The position numbers and the translations under genes are program-made. The notes below the pieces were generated by a model. That model saw nothing but the letters and a program-made list of their open reading frames with translations. It made no database searches and was not told where the DNA came from. Positions 49,709-60,523 of a stretch of 64,000 nt of DNA are shown here, in pieces. The stretch's first letter is position 1. Every line of letters starts with the position of its first letter. Source of the DNA: Dryas octopetala (Eukaryota > Streptophyta > Magnoliopsida > Rosales > Rosaceae). The stretch is taken from contig OY992840.1 of NCBI GenBank assembly GCA_963921425.1, positions 8,620,501 to 8,684,500 on the forward strand. Reading direction: 5' to 3'.

Positions 49709-49736
49709 TACAGACATGGACATCAATGTTTTTAGT

Positions 49737-49846
49737 GGAATCAAGCTCTAACTGGATCAATGATTTACCAGAAACCTAGCTTAAGATGTATACTGAACCT
49801 CTAACTACATTTTTGGTAAATCATTGCCCAGCCAGAGTTCATCTCC
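49737..49846 (-). ncRNA. Candidate MIR-like hairpin, type 2, unit 2
   Basis: A 110-bp foldback with arms of about 38 bp. The tips hold CAATGATTTACCA(A/G)AAA. Relative to unit 3 both arms change TC to CT at the same paired positions, which keeps the stem. It is the first hairpin after the TATA box at 49916-49929. Loop sequences differ between units. Confidence 0.55.
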
Positions 49847-49915
49847 AACTCTACCAATTCAAAGAAATGAAATATGCTTCTTGCAAATTATGCACTATAT
49901 GCATCAGTAGTCAGA

Positions 49916-49929
49916 GTATATATAGGGGT
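49916..49929 (-). promoter_or_regulatory. TATA box ahead of the unit 2 hairpins
   Basis: CCCCTATATATACT on the minus strand, 70 bp upstream of the first hairpin, with CCATTGGTCAAG further upstream. The same layout occurs in units 1 and 3. Confidence 0.5.
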
Positions 49930-50215
49930 CTAGAGGACTCCTCATCGAATCTTGACCAATGGATGAAAATCTGAGAATGATATGTAATCTACTAATTAAG
50001 CTAATCCCATTAATATTTCTTTGTATATTTAGAATGAAATCCTAAATAGAAATCCCATTATCCTCACTTGTAGAAGGTGAATAATTGTATATAATTATTT
50101 GTAGATATTGAAAATTTGTTCTCAAGAAAATTGTTAAATAATAAAAGAAATCATCATCGGATAAAGCTTGACACAGGTGGAGCCAATGGCTTAGAATTCT
50201 TAGATGATTAATTTA

Positions 50216-50641
50216 AAGGAGACTTAGAGTTCAGTCCATTTTATGAGTTTTTTTTAGACTAAGACCGGTAGTGATTTAGGGTTTTTAATTAAGTCATTTT
50301 ATTTTTCTTCTTAGACGGCTTTATGTTAGGTTTTAACTCCAAGATTTTGGCGCTTCGCCCAAAATCTCGGAGTTAAAATCTAATATGCAGCCTCTACAAA
50401 GTCAACTCTACACCCTATGAAGGGGAATACCTTTTAAATAGGGGGAAATACCCTTCATATTGGGGAAAGACTTTATTATAAATTAAAATGATTTTCTTAT
50501 AAATTTAAAAATTTTATTATGAATTAAAAGGATTTTCTTATAAATTATTATGAATTAAAAAGATTTTCTTATAAATTTTAAAACACCCCCGGTTTCCATC
50601 TAAAAACTATTTTTCTAAAGGACCTAAGCCTAATTATCTCT
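50216..50641. mobile_element. 426-bp MITE in the unit 2 hot site
   Basis: Flanked by TTAATTTA (50208-50215 and 50642-50649), the same 8 bases that flank the MULE in unit 1. The ends AGGAGACTTAGAG-TTCAGTCC and, on the complement, AGAGATAATTAGGCTTAGGTCC are loosely alike. A strong inner hairpin, GTTAGGTTTTAACTCCAAG and its complement, lies at about 50325-50384. The same inner hairpin occurs in the element at 62072-62673. Confidence 0.7.
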
Positions 50642-53313
50642 TTAATTTAATACATAATGTAAAAAGCACCAAATTAATATCATCACTGATAAAATTAATA
50701 TTCAAAGTTGAAATTAATAATAAATGAATTGATAAATTATAAGATTAGGTCAAGGCTTTCATCATAAGCGGAGACATACCTTACCGGATTGGATCATACG
50801 CCAAGTTTGTATCAATATCGCTTGTTCGATGTAGCTCGGTATATACTATATAGTGCTCGTCTATCGCTATTCAGAATTCTTCGGTAATCATTCTAAATCA
50901 AGGGTGTGACATACTATGATCAGTTAACTCAATGGAAATACAAAGTGATTTATTATACATTGATAATTACCCTATATATAATAATATATGTGTCCACGTA
51001 GGTAACAAAAATTTTACCTCTTCAACTAGGTTTCATCCTGGGATCCAACCCTCCGTTAGATGATCAATCATTGAGCATGCCTGAAGATAGTCTGACCTTA
51101 TTATAAGAGGTTAATATTAATCCGCATCTACAACAAGTGCATGCCCTGTTTGACTGCTAAAAAATGTTAAACATCCCTAGTGGATAAATAGTATCCCCAA
51201 TTAAAACACAATCATGCTTAATTCAATAAGGAAAACTACAACAGGCTTCTTGTTGATCTTCTTCATACCCATAAATTTTCTTCCTTCTCGCTTCATGACA
51301 AGGAAATATGATACAGGCTAGCTTAGGAAAAGGCATGATCATAGCAGTTGCGACAAGCAAGGCGACAAACTAAGACAGTCAAAATGCTACCCAGTCACTA
51401 GCAACCTGGATATATACCAAGACTGCCACAGAAGAAAATTTTGAGTTTTTCCTCTCAAGTGGCTAGGGTTTAGTTCTATAAAATTATAAAATGTAACACT
51501 ATGAGAGTTAGCAACCTGACATGCCATAGAGTTGCGGAGAGAAAACATATAAAACTCAATTTATTAATATTAATTGAAATTTGTATTTTATTAGTATCAA
51601 TAATTTTTCGCATATGTGACCGTAATGTATGAAAATTAAATTATTTTACATCATTATATAAATTATGTTCCCATCTCATATGTCTATTATCACAATGGGA
51701 AGATAATGATTAATTTTGCATCAAGATCCTGTATTTAATTATGAGATATATCCTGAGGAGAAAAAGTGAATTTTATTATATATATATTAACTAGCTTGTG
51801 AATAGGATATATATATATATATGTTAAGTAATTACTAGCTTTTACCAACCATTCTTATTTGAGGATTGCGTGCTACATAGAAAATTTTGAAATCCAATAT
51901 TATTTGGCCAGGCTGTCCAGATGCATGCATGCATCTCTAGATGAATGCATGTCCAAATGGATGCCTTTCGGGTGCATGCATGTTTGCCACATAAGACAAC
52001 AATATAAGTTACATTATCAGAACAAAAGGCCGGCCGTTATATATGTTCTGTTTTGGCATTGGTTTTTAGGTCATTATCTTTATCTCTCTTATGCATGCCC
52101 ACAGGCGCAAACTTGTGCAGACACAATGTACAAACATGTGTAACTTTTTGTTCCACTTTTCTTCATATTGACATAAACTTTTTCTTCCATGTTACAATAT
52201 TGATTTCTTCATATATAATAAAAGTAATATAAGTGACATTGATTCTAAACGTTTTTGTTACACTACTAGTAACAAAGATCGAGCCATTTATGTTCTGTTT
52301 AATTTGGCACTGATTTGTATGTCCTAATAAGAATCGATCATTTTAAAATCCAATAATATTATCAGATTGTCCATATTTAACTACTGCACAACTAAGAATG
52401 TAAGGAAGAACTAATTAAGAATACGAGATAGAGAATTTAATTATATCATAATCACAACCACACAATATGAGACTTTATTAGATTTATCATTTATCCATTC
52501 AGTCAAATACTTGAAAAAATATTAATAATTACAACAATAAACAAAAAGATTGGAAAAATTCAACCAAAAGAAGAAAATATTTGGAAAAGCAAAAATTAAG
52601 TAACTCATTCAATTTATTGGTCTAAATTATTTTATGTATTAAAAAATATTTTAAAAAATTAAGCCTACAAGGGTGTATGTGTGTGGCTTGTGACGTGTTC
52701 TTTGACATATATATAACTCGTGGCTTGTGATTCTCATGGATCATGTTTTTTACGACCTGCAATCCATTGTTTGTGGTTGATGTGGTGGTTGAAGATCGAC
52801 GCATAGGCTAAGACCGATTTACTATTGATGCTAAAGATTTGTCAAGAAGTGAAACTAGCTAGGATATATATATAAATATCACCATGAGTCTCAAATTTTA
52901 ATTAATTACATTCAAAGACATTTTTCAAAAAACAATTTAAAAAATTGTGGTGGTCGTCACCAGATCTAGCCTTGGCCACACCATGAATTTATCACCAAAC
53001 CCAGGTCATTGGAAACGCCCATTAAATTAGGGGTGGGAAAAGAAATTGTGGCCGCCATGGAAAGGTCTAGGATCTAGGCAAACATAGCAGGAATATGTTG
53101 GCGGATCTAGCCTGATCTGACTATGGTAGCAAATCCATAGACTTCCTTGCCATACAATAAAACACTTTTGAGCATTGCTACCAGCTGATCAAGCTAGATC
53201 TGATGAGACAAAATACAAGTAAAATAAAGCAAATCATAAAAATAAAACATGACATGAGGGATATATAAAGGGTGAAGTCTATTGTGTAAACCTCCTATAT
53301 CTTCTGATGTCAC

Positions 53314-53422
53314 TTGAAGAATTAAACTCTAATCGCATTAGCGATTTACCAAAAAACTAAAAGTGACACTTCAGTCCAATAATTTTTTGGTAAATCGCTA
53401 AACGACTAGAATTCATCTTCAA
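53314..53422 (-). ncRNA. Candidate MIR-like hairpin, type 1, unit 3
   Basis: A 109-bp foldback; arms of about 40 bp start TTGAAG and end at the tip with AGCGATTTACCAAAAAA in both arms, a perfect 17-bp distal stem. It is second after the TATA box at 53631-53644 in the minus direction. Confidence 0.5.
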
Positions 53423-53448
53423 TACGGACATGAATCAATATTTTTAGT

Positions 53449-53553
53449 GGAATCAAACTCTAATCGGAACAATGATTTACCAGAAACCTAACTTAAGATA
53501 CTAAATCTTTAAAAAGTTTTTGGTAAATCATTGCCCGACCAGAGTTCATCTCC
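53449..53553 (-). ncRNA. Candidate MIR-like hairpin, type 2, unit 3
   Basis: A 105-bp foldback; arms of 38-39 bp with tips CAATGATTTACCA(A/G)AAAC. On the minus strand three of the arm differences (GG/AA and G/A) are G:U pairs; read on the plus strand they would be C-A mismatches. That favours a minus-strand RNA. It lies about 80 bp downstream of a TATA box. Confidence 0.55.
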
Positions 53554-53630
53554 AACTCTACCAATTCAGAGAATGGAAATATGCTTCTTGCAAACTATGC
53601 AAACTATGCACTATATGCATCAGTAGTCAG

Positions 53631-53644
53631 GGTATATATAGGGG
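53631..53644 (-). promoter_or_regulatory. TATA box ahead of the unit 3 hairpins
   Basis: CCCCTATATATACC on the minus strand, with CCATTGGTCAAGATTTAAGG about 30-50 bp upstream. Transcription would begin near 53605 and pass through both hairpins. Confidence 0.5.
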
Positions 53645-53935
53645 TCTAAAGGACTCCTTAAATCTTGACCAATGGATGAAAATCTGAAAATTATATGTAA
53701 TCTACTAATTAAGCTAATCCCATTAATATTTATTTGTATATTTAGAATGACAACCTAAATAGAAATCACATTATCCTCATTTGTAGAAGGCGAATAATTG
53801 CATAATTATTTGTAGATATTGAAAATTTGTTCACTAGAGAATTGCTAAAAACAGTAAAAGAAATTATCATCGGATGACACAAGTGGAGTGAATGACTAGA
53901 ATTCTTAGATGATTAAGGCTAGCTAGCTTGTTTGG

Positions 53936-54179
53936 CAATACTCTTAGAAGGCTAGCTTAAAAGCACTTTTAAATAGTTAAAAGCACTTTCATTTGTGCTT
54001 GGTAAAAAAAATTAAAACCGTTTTTGGGTTATAAAAACATTTGGAAGCGCTTTGGTGAAGCACCTAGGTAGATGCTTCCTTAGGAAGCACACTTCCAAGT
54101 ACATTTACAAGAAGCACTTTCCTAGTGAAATTGCTACTGAGAAAAAGCGCTTCCTATAGAAACACTCCCAACCATGTTG
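53936..54179. mobile_element. hAT-like MITE in the unit 3 hot site
   Basis: About 240 bp replacing the TTAATTTA site seen in units 1 and 2. The ends are loosely inverted (GTTTGGCAATACTCTTAGAAG and, on the complement, GGTTGGGAGTGTTTCTA). The interior repeats AAAAGCACTTT and AGAAGCACTTTCC, as in common plant hAT MITEs. No target duplication is visible, so one flank was probably deleted. Confidence 0.55.
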
Positions 54180-54492
54180 GTACATAATGTGAAAAGCACC
54201 TACTTAATATCATCACGAATGGAAAGAAAAGAATTACTATTAGCTAGAGGAAGCTTGACACTGATGAGTGCTCCACTTAGAATACTTTGATAATTAAGTT
54301 AAAAAATCAAGTAAGCTCGAAACAAGGTCACACATGAAAATTTTATCCCCATTTATGGATCAATCAAAATAATAAGTGAATTAATCAAAATTGAATTTGC
54401 ATACTGTTATTGGAAGAATGAGACTACTCGAGTCTTATAAAAGACGCAACTCTACTAGGGTTAGAAGATTAGGCCAGGGCTTTCATCATAAG

Positions 54493-55262
54493 TAGGGGTG
54501 GGCAAGGGACGGGGGGGGGGGGGGGAGAGGACTAACCTCATCTTATTCTCATCTTATACTTTGGATTCGGGATCGGTACGGTACGGTACGGGACGAGGGT
54601 GGGCATTTTGGAGCTCTGGTACCGTCTCGTCCCGGACCAAACCAATTCGGTACGGGTTCGATACCAACCCGATCCCAGACAAAAAGAAGAAAAATAGGTG
54701 GCTGGGAAAATGGCCGGACAGGGAGGTGGGTGACTGGGTTAGGTCGCGCGCGGGCTGGAAGTGGTTGGGTGGCTCGAGTTTAAGGTGGCTAGGTGGCTGA
54801 CCAGGTGCTGGTCGCGAGAGAGAGATGGAGGAAGTGAGAAGAAAAAGAGAAGAAAAGAAAGTGAGGGCTGGGAAGAAAGTGAGGGCACATGATAGAAGAA
54901 AAGAAAGTGAGGGCACGGGTTGGAGAGAGAAGAAAGGGAGAAAAAAGGAAGAAAAAGGAAGAGAGAATGAAAGAAAGTGTTGTCACGGGTTGGGGAGAGA
55001 GAGAGAGTTTTAAAATTTAAAATAATAATTAAATGGTTAGAGAGAGAGAAAGAAAGCTTTAAAATTTAAAATAATAAATAAAATATAATTTGGGACGGTA
55101 AGGGACGAGATGATTTTCAAACATCGATCAGAACCATTCTCATCTCATTTAGGAACGGGACGTGACGAGATGAATGAACAAAATTTTGGGACGGGATTGA
55201 CCAGGATGAAATGAGACGGAAAAGGACGGTTTCAGTATTTTTGGTATTAATGCCCACCCTTA
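54493..55262. mobile_element. Non-autonomous hAT element, 8-bp target duplication
   Basis: A 770-bp element with ends TAGGGGTGGGCA and, on the complement, TAAGGGTGGGCA, the usual plant hAT end. It is flanked by a perfect 8-bp duplication, ATCATAAG (54485-54492 and 55263-55270). Unit 2 has the empty site at about 50760-50775. The interior has a G run, repeated GGTACGGTAC motifs with an inverted partner (GGTACC, CCGTCTCGTCCC), and a GA-rich tract. Confidence 0.92.
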
Positions 55263-57180
55263 ATCATAAGAGAGGACAAACCCTACCTGAATGAATCAAA
55301 TGCCAAGTTTGAATCTATATCGCCTCCCCGACATAGTTCAGCATAGTTCTCGACTATCACTATCTGGAACTAGTCCTCGCTAATCATTCTCAATCAAAGG
55401 TGTGATATACTATCATCAATTAACACAATGTAAATTAAAATAGGTGATTTATTAGACACATAATTACCTACATGAAGGAAAAATGAGGGTCACTAGACAA
55501 CCTAAAGATTAATTATTGCATAATATGCAATTGATCTCTTTTTTTTTTTTTATCATTTTTTTAAAATCAAAATGCAAACAATTTTTTTACGAATGTGATG
55601 TCAAAACAGACTTACCATTCTTAATACAAGATATGAGTCATTACTCCTATCTAACCAAAAACTTATAACACACTCACTCAACCAAAAATAAGGAGAGTTA
55701 GCCACCGAATTGGTAAAAAGGTTTTGATGTGCTAACACAAATTTTACCTCTTAAACTAGGTTTCCATCTGGGACCCAACACTCCGCCGGATGATTAATCA
55801 TTGAACCCGCCTGAAGAGAGTCTGACCCCACCCTAAGAGGCAAATACCTGCATCTTCATCCCCAATCGATAACTTAGTTTCCGTAATTGAACCAAAATCA
55901 TTATTGATTCAAGAGAGAAAACCACTAAATGCTTTTTTTTTATCTACTCCATACCCGAAACGTTCTTCCTTCTCGTTTCAAGACAAGGAAATACAACATA
56001 ACTTTGGAAAAGGTATGACCACAACAGCTACGACAGGCACGACGACACTCAAATAAAAAAAAAAAACTAGATTTTATAATGAAACGCTAAAAAAACGCTA
56101 AGATCCAAAAATGGACTCTCCAAAAGATAGTCAAACACTAGCTTGCGGTGGCTTGGGATATCAAGACCGCTGCAGACAAAAATTTTATGATTTCCTCTCT
56201 AGCGGCTAGGGTTTAGTTCTATAAAGTTATGAAGTGTAACTCTTGGAGAGTCATATTCGATGTCGCTCTTTCTTGATTGATTGTTTGATAATAATGTTGT
56301 CGATCAGACTATATTAATTAGGTGGTTCAATATTTGAATTAGTGATATAAATTAAAAATCTTGCGATCGACATGACACCATATATCTGCCAAGGGAAAAA
56401 AATATAGGACTCAATTTATTAATATTAATTGTACTTTGTACTTTATAAAAATTTGAGAATACTGTATATGTGAGCGTGATGTGTGAAAATTAAATTATCT
56501 TTGCATCATTATATAATTTTTCTATCACACATGTATGTTATATATTATGATGTGGAAAAATAATTAATTTTGCATCAAGATAATATATTTATGAGATATA
56601 TGCATTATCCTATGCATTATCCTATGGAGAAGGGTATAAGTGCTTACTAATTCCACCCACCAATCTTATTTCCCCATCCATTTTTTTCAGAAAAAAATTA
56701 TAAATTTCACTCTTTTATGAAATTACTGAAAAGGATACATTTAAATTAGAAAAAAAAAAAAAAAGAATTCAAGGTTTCATGGCAATTGATCAGCCCGACA
56801 CTGTACATTGATAAATCATCCACCCCTTATATAGGAGCATTGGATTTAAGAAAAATCATATTTCTAATGCAATAATAATAAATCCCTTAATAAATTCATG
56901 ACTAAATCCTAAAGAAATCCAAGGCATTAAACAAATCCATGAAGCAATTACCAATTTTTTTTATAAGAGGCCATGATTGGTTTCTTTCATTTTCCCTTTT
57001 TAAGGTTAGAGTGCGGGATAAGAAGAAAATAATGTTGAAGGGAGAGAGATAAGGATAATTTAGGAAAATAGGGGATGAAATAATTAAATTAATATGCTTT
57101 TTGAAAATTCATAAGGGGTGGAAAATATAGTGGGTGAGAAAATATGAATGGGGTGGGAATATTTCCACTCATATTATATT

Positions 57181-57258
57181 AACTTGATGTATATTTTTTT
57201 TTTTTGGGCCAAGAACTTGATGTTTTTCATTTTTTTTTTTGGGCCAAGAACTTGATGT
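57181..57258 (-). mobile_element. Two tandem ultra-short retroposon scars
   Basis: AACTTGATGT occurs at 57181, 57214 and 57249, each pair separated by a T run ending GGGCCAAG, i.e. CTTGGCCC-A(n) on the minus strand. Either the same site was hit twice or one scar was then duplicated. Confidence 0.65.
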
Positions 57259-57279
57259 ATTTTAAAGATAGGATATGTG

Positions 57280-57475
57280 TAAGTAATTTACTAGCTAGAT
57301 TTTTACCAACCACTCTTCTATTTGTGGACTGCTACATAGAAAATTTGGAAACCCACAATTATTTCGCCAGCGTGTCCAGATGCAAGCATGTTCAGTTTCA
57401 TGCATCACTAGATGCATGTATGTCCAGATGGATGTATTTGGGGTGCATGTCTGACACATAAGACAAAATAGAGAG
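57280..57475 (+). repeat. Repeated block, unit 4 fragment
   Basis: A piece of the ATGCATGCATC-rich section (TAGAAAATTTGGAAACCC, TGTCCAGATG, GATGCATGTATGTCCAGATG) matching 48460-48680 and 51870-52020. The rest of the unit is not seen to the right. Confidence 0.65.
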
Positions 57476-57481
57476 CAGATT

Positions 57482-57510
57482 TGCTCACCACCTCAATTTG
57501 GTGGTGAGCA
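57482..57510. repeat. Perfect 11-bp inverted repeat
   Basis: TGCTCACCACC and GGTGGTGAGCA enclose TCAATTT. It may be the end of a degraded foldback element; the partner end was not found. Confidence 0.6.
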
Positions 57511-57921
57511 TCATCACCATACTTAAATTGTGTCATGTGTTTCACTATGTTATTTTTTTTTTAATAATAAATGTATTTAAATTATAATAACACCTAAATA
57601 AAATAAAATAAATTAAAAACCAAGGACCCATTCCAGTTACCCACCCAACCCCAAAACCTTCTCACCGCTGGCCGTCCAACACCGGCGACTCCTAACTGCC
57701 CCGTAGGCGTAGGCGTTTGTATCCAACATACACAACCACATGGAATCACATGCCAAGTTTGCATCTATATATATCACATGTCAGATGGAGATGGCCTAGT
57801 GCTAGATGTGAGAATGTGGAGTGTAGTGTTTTATCATACATTAAAAAATTATAGTCTTGTGTAAGTGCTTATAATATAAAGGTTGAGCAACTTCTCTAGC
57901 TTATTGCCAATTGGTTTTAAG

Positions 57922-58468
57922 CAAGGAATAAAATTTCGAGTTTCGAGGAAATTTCGAAGATTTTTAAATTTCAACAGAAATTAGATGGAAATGACGGAAA
58001 TTACTATCAAAATACGAAAATTTTGAATAAAACTTTACCATATGTTTATTTAACATATTATCTACTTAATTGATAAAAAAACATTGAAGAAATCAAATTA
58101 TATAGTAGGTTTCATGTGATATAAGGTGAATATAATGCGCGCTGGAGCAAATACTGTTAAATAAAATTAGTATAATGAATAAACAAAATTAGTATATTCT
58201 TAATTTATACTGTATAATTTAATTATACACTAAAATCTAAACCCTAATACTCTATATTTTCTATATACCCTAATACTCTTTATACTCTATAATCTATACA
58301 TTAAACCCTATATACTCTATATTTTTTAGGATCTTAGGTTTTAAGCCATTTAGGATACTTTTAATTATTTTTTATATAGAAATGTATTAAAATTTAAGGT
58401 TTAAAATAACTAAAAGAAATCTCAAACCTTTTTTTCTTCTTTTCAATTGCCCAAAGGCCCCAAACCCC

Positions 58469-58499
<31 letters not shown>

Positions 58500-59101
58500 C
58501 TTTCCTTACTTTTTTTCCCCGTGCCTCTCTCTTTAGTCTTTTTTTATTTTTGATCTTTCCTTCCTTTTTTCCAGTGTCTCTTACTTAGCCAAGCTTTGTC
58601 TTCACTAAGTGTAACAACCCAAATTTTGACTTATGGTAATTTTGTTACTTAAAATTTTCAAATTTGTTTTAAGGTTTGTGTAAAGGAATTTCTTTAAATT
58701 TATTTTAACTAACTTAGACCTTTGGTTGTGGTTCTAGAGCTTAGTTGTGTGGAAATGAATTTTAGAAAATGAAAATTCAAGAATTTGACGATTATTATTT
58801 TTTTCAGAATTAAATTATAAGAGTAGGATTTTTCATAATTTTTTTGAAATCAATTTAACTATTTTGAGGTTATAGAAAATTAGTACTCATCAATACGAGT
58901 TCGTAGAATTTTTCGGTGAATTATTTGGAGTCTCGGGCTATTTTTGGTGAATTTTTGAAGTTGGAGAAAATAGAAAATATGAAAATTTCGATAATTTCGA
59001 TAAATTTCGGTAAATTTCGATAAATTTCGGCGAAATTTTCCCGAAAAATTATTAAACATGTGTTTCGATTTCGACACCCTAAAAAAACGAAATTTAATTC
59101 C
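57922..59101 (-). mobile_element. Non-autonomous MULE-like element, TTTCG-rich family, copy 2
   Basis: About 1.18 kb, flanked by TTGGTTTTAAG (57911-57921 and 59102-59112; exact edge uncertain by two bases). Ends start CAAGGAATAAAATTTCG and, on the complement, GGAATTAAATTTCG. The interior matches 25600-25960 in the opposite orientation, including ATAATGCGCGCTGGAG and the AAACATATGGTAAAG area. A short tandem array of GATAAATTTCG(G) units lies at 58985-59045. A C-then-T homopolymer tract lies at 58467-58499. Confidence 0.75.
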
Positions 59102-59112
59102 TTGGTTTTAAG

Positions 59113-60515
59113 ATAGATGCCTAGATTTCTTCATAGTATCAAAACAAGTTTACCCACGTATGTTAGGACGAGTGGCCACATGTGCTCCACGTACGTCATC
59201 CAATATGAGTTGTCAAGTGTCTACGTGTTTGGCTTAAGTGACGATACGGGTGCACTGAGAAGAAGGTGTGAGAATGTGAAGTGTTGTCCCGCATTGAAAA
59301 ATTATAACCTTACATAGTGGCTTATAAGGAGTTGGACTTCTTCACACATTGCTAATTAGTTTTGAGAGGATGCTCCAATTTCCTTCACTAGACTATCACG
59401 AACTATTCAAAATTCTTCGTTGATCATTTCTCAATCAAGGGAGGTTATTGTTCATTGTGTAATTTTTTTTTCTAAATGCTTCAACAACATTAAAGAGCAT
59501 CAATGCATCTCAGCATCTGCATGCAACAACAATTTTTTTTTTTTTTTTTTTTTGAAAACTTCAAAAGCATATTAAAAAAATGTCATATGCATTTGCATCT
59601 GGAAGATGATACATCTGCAAGCAAGCAGATGGTGCATCGGATCCGCTGGCTTCGGTGACGCATCGACGAAGGAGGATCGAAAAGCGCCAAGAGATCAGTG
59701 AGCTCGAGAGATAGAAAGAGAAGAAGGAGAGAGCGAGAAACAGAGAAACAGAGAAACATGAAGAGAAGGAGAGAGTGATGAGAGAGAGGCAAGAGACAGA
59801 GAGAAGAATGAGATAGCGATGAGAGAGAGTGTGTGAGAGACAGAGAATCACGTTAGTATAGACACGGAAAGAATGCCCTTCTCAATTAGTTTTAAATCAA
59901 CTGGATTTGTAGGTAACGTAATTACAAAATTTGGACTTAGAAGTAATTTAATTATTATATAATAAATTGGTAATTGACTAATTGTACACACACTTCTAAT
60001 TGCCCATTTATTTTCGTAGTTTTCTTGAGCCTCTGAATTTGTCCCATCAATTTTTTCCTCTCTCATTTTCTCTCTGGCTCTTCATGGTTCCTTTGTTTCT
60101 TGTGTTTTTACCAAAAGTTTTTCCTCTTACATTTAATAACAGGCAACTTTGCACATACGATTATGCGCTTGATGCTGAGAATTTTTGTAATATGCAGTAT
60201 ATATGTAGGATGAAAGCACTCTGATAAAGATAGGAAAAATAATATTTCCTTTAACTCTTAATCTCAAATGGTTACAATGTTTAATTTTAAAGAGGAGTAC
60301 AATATTTACAACTGCTAGTAATTAAGTTACAAGTGTAAGAGAGGTTTGAAGAAGTTGAGGAAGTTAGAGGAACCTATAAACTGCTACATTTAACATAAAC
60401 TAGACTTTGGCTGCATGGCAAACAATAATGCTAGTTGTCCCACATTTTTTGCAAATTGTCAAGCTTTTCTGTAGCCTGGCCAAGGCTTAGGAAACACATC
60501 AATGTGTTCAGTGGG
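59113..60515. other. Intergenic DNA with a GA-rich tract
   Basis: No supportable gene. A T run at 59532-59553 is followed by a GA-rich stretch (59690-59850) whose open frames are low-complexity and are not convincing genes. The segment 60060-60230 has no recognisable domain. Confidence 0.5.
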
Positions 60516-60523
60516 ACTATATT

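Larger units (their letters stand above)
45891..51865 (+). repeat. Repeated block, unit 2
   Basis: Order: VRN2 3'-end fragment (45890-48450), an ATGCATGCATC-rich section (48460-48680), the hairpin section (48790-50215), then the section beginning TACATAATGTAAAAAGCACC (50650 on) with the landmark CTTCTTGTTGAT at 51246. The order matches units 1 and 3. Confidence 0.75.
51866..56680 (+). repeat. Repeated block, unit 3
   Basis: Order: ATGCATGCATC-rich section (51870-52260), hairpin section (52400-53935), then the TACATAATGTGAAAAGCACC section (54181 on) to about 56460-56680, with landmarks ATCTACTCCATACCC at 55940 and ACTCAATTTATTAATATTAA at 56409. The VRN2 exon part is absent from this unit. Confidence 0.72.

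Noticed and set aside
59561-59851. Leu/Ser-rich open frames that might suggest a membrane protein
   Set aside because: They are read from a GA/CT simple-sequence tract.
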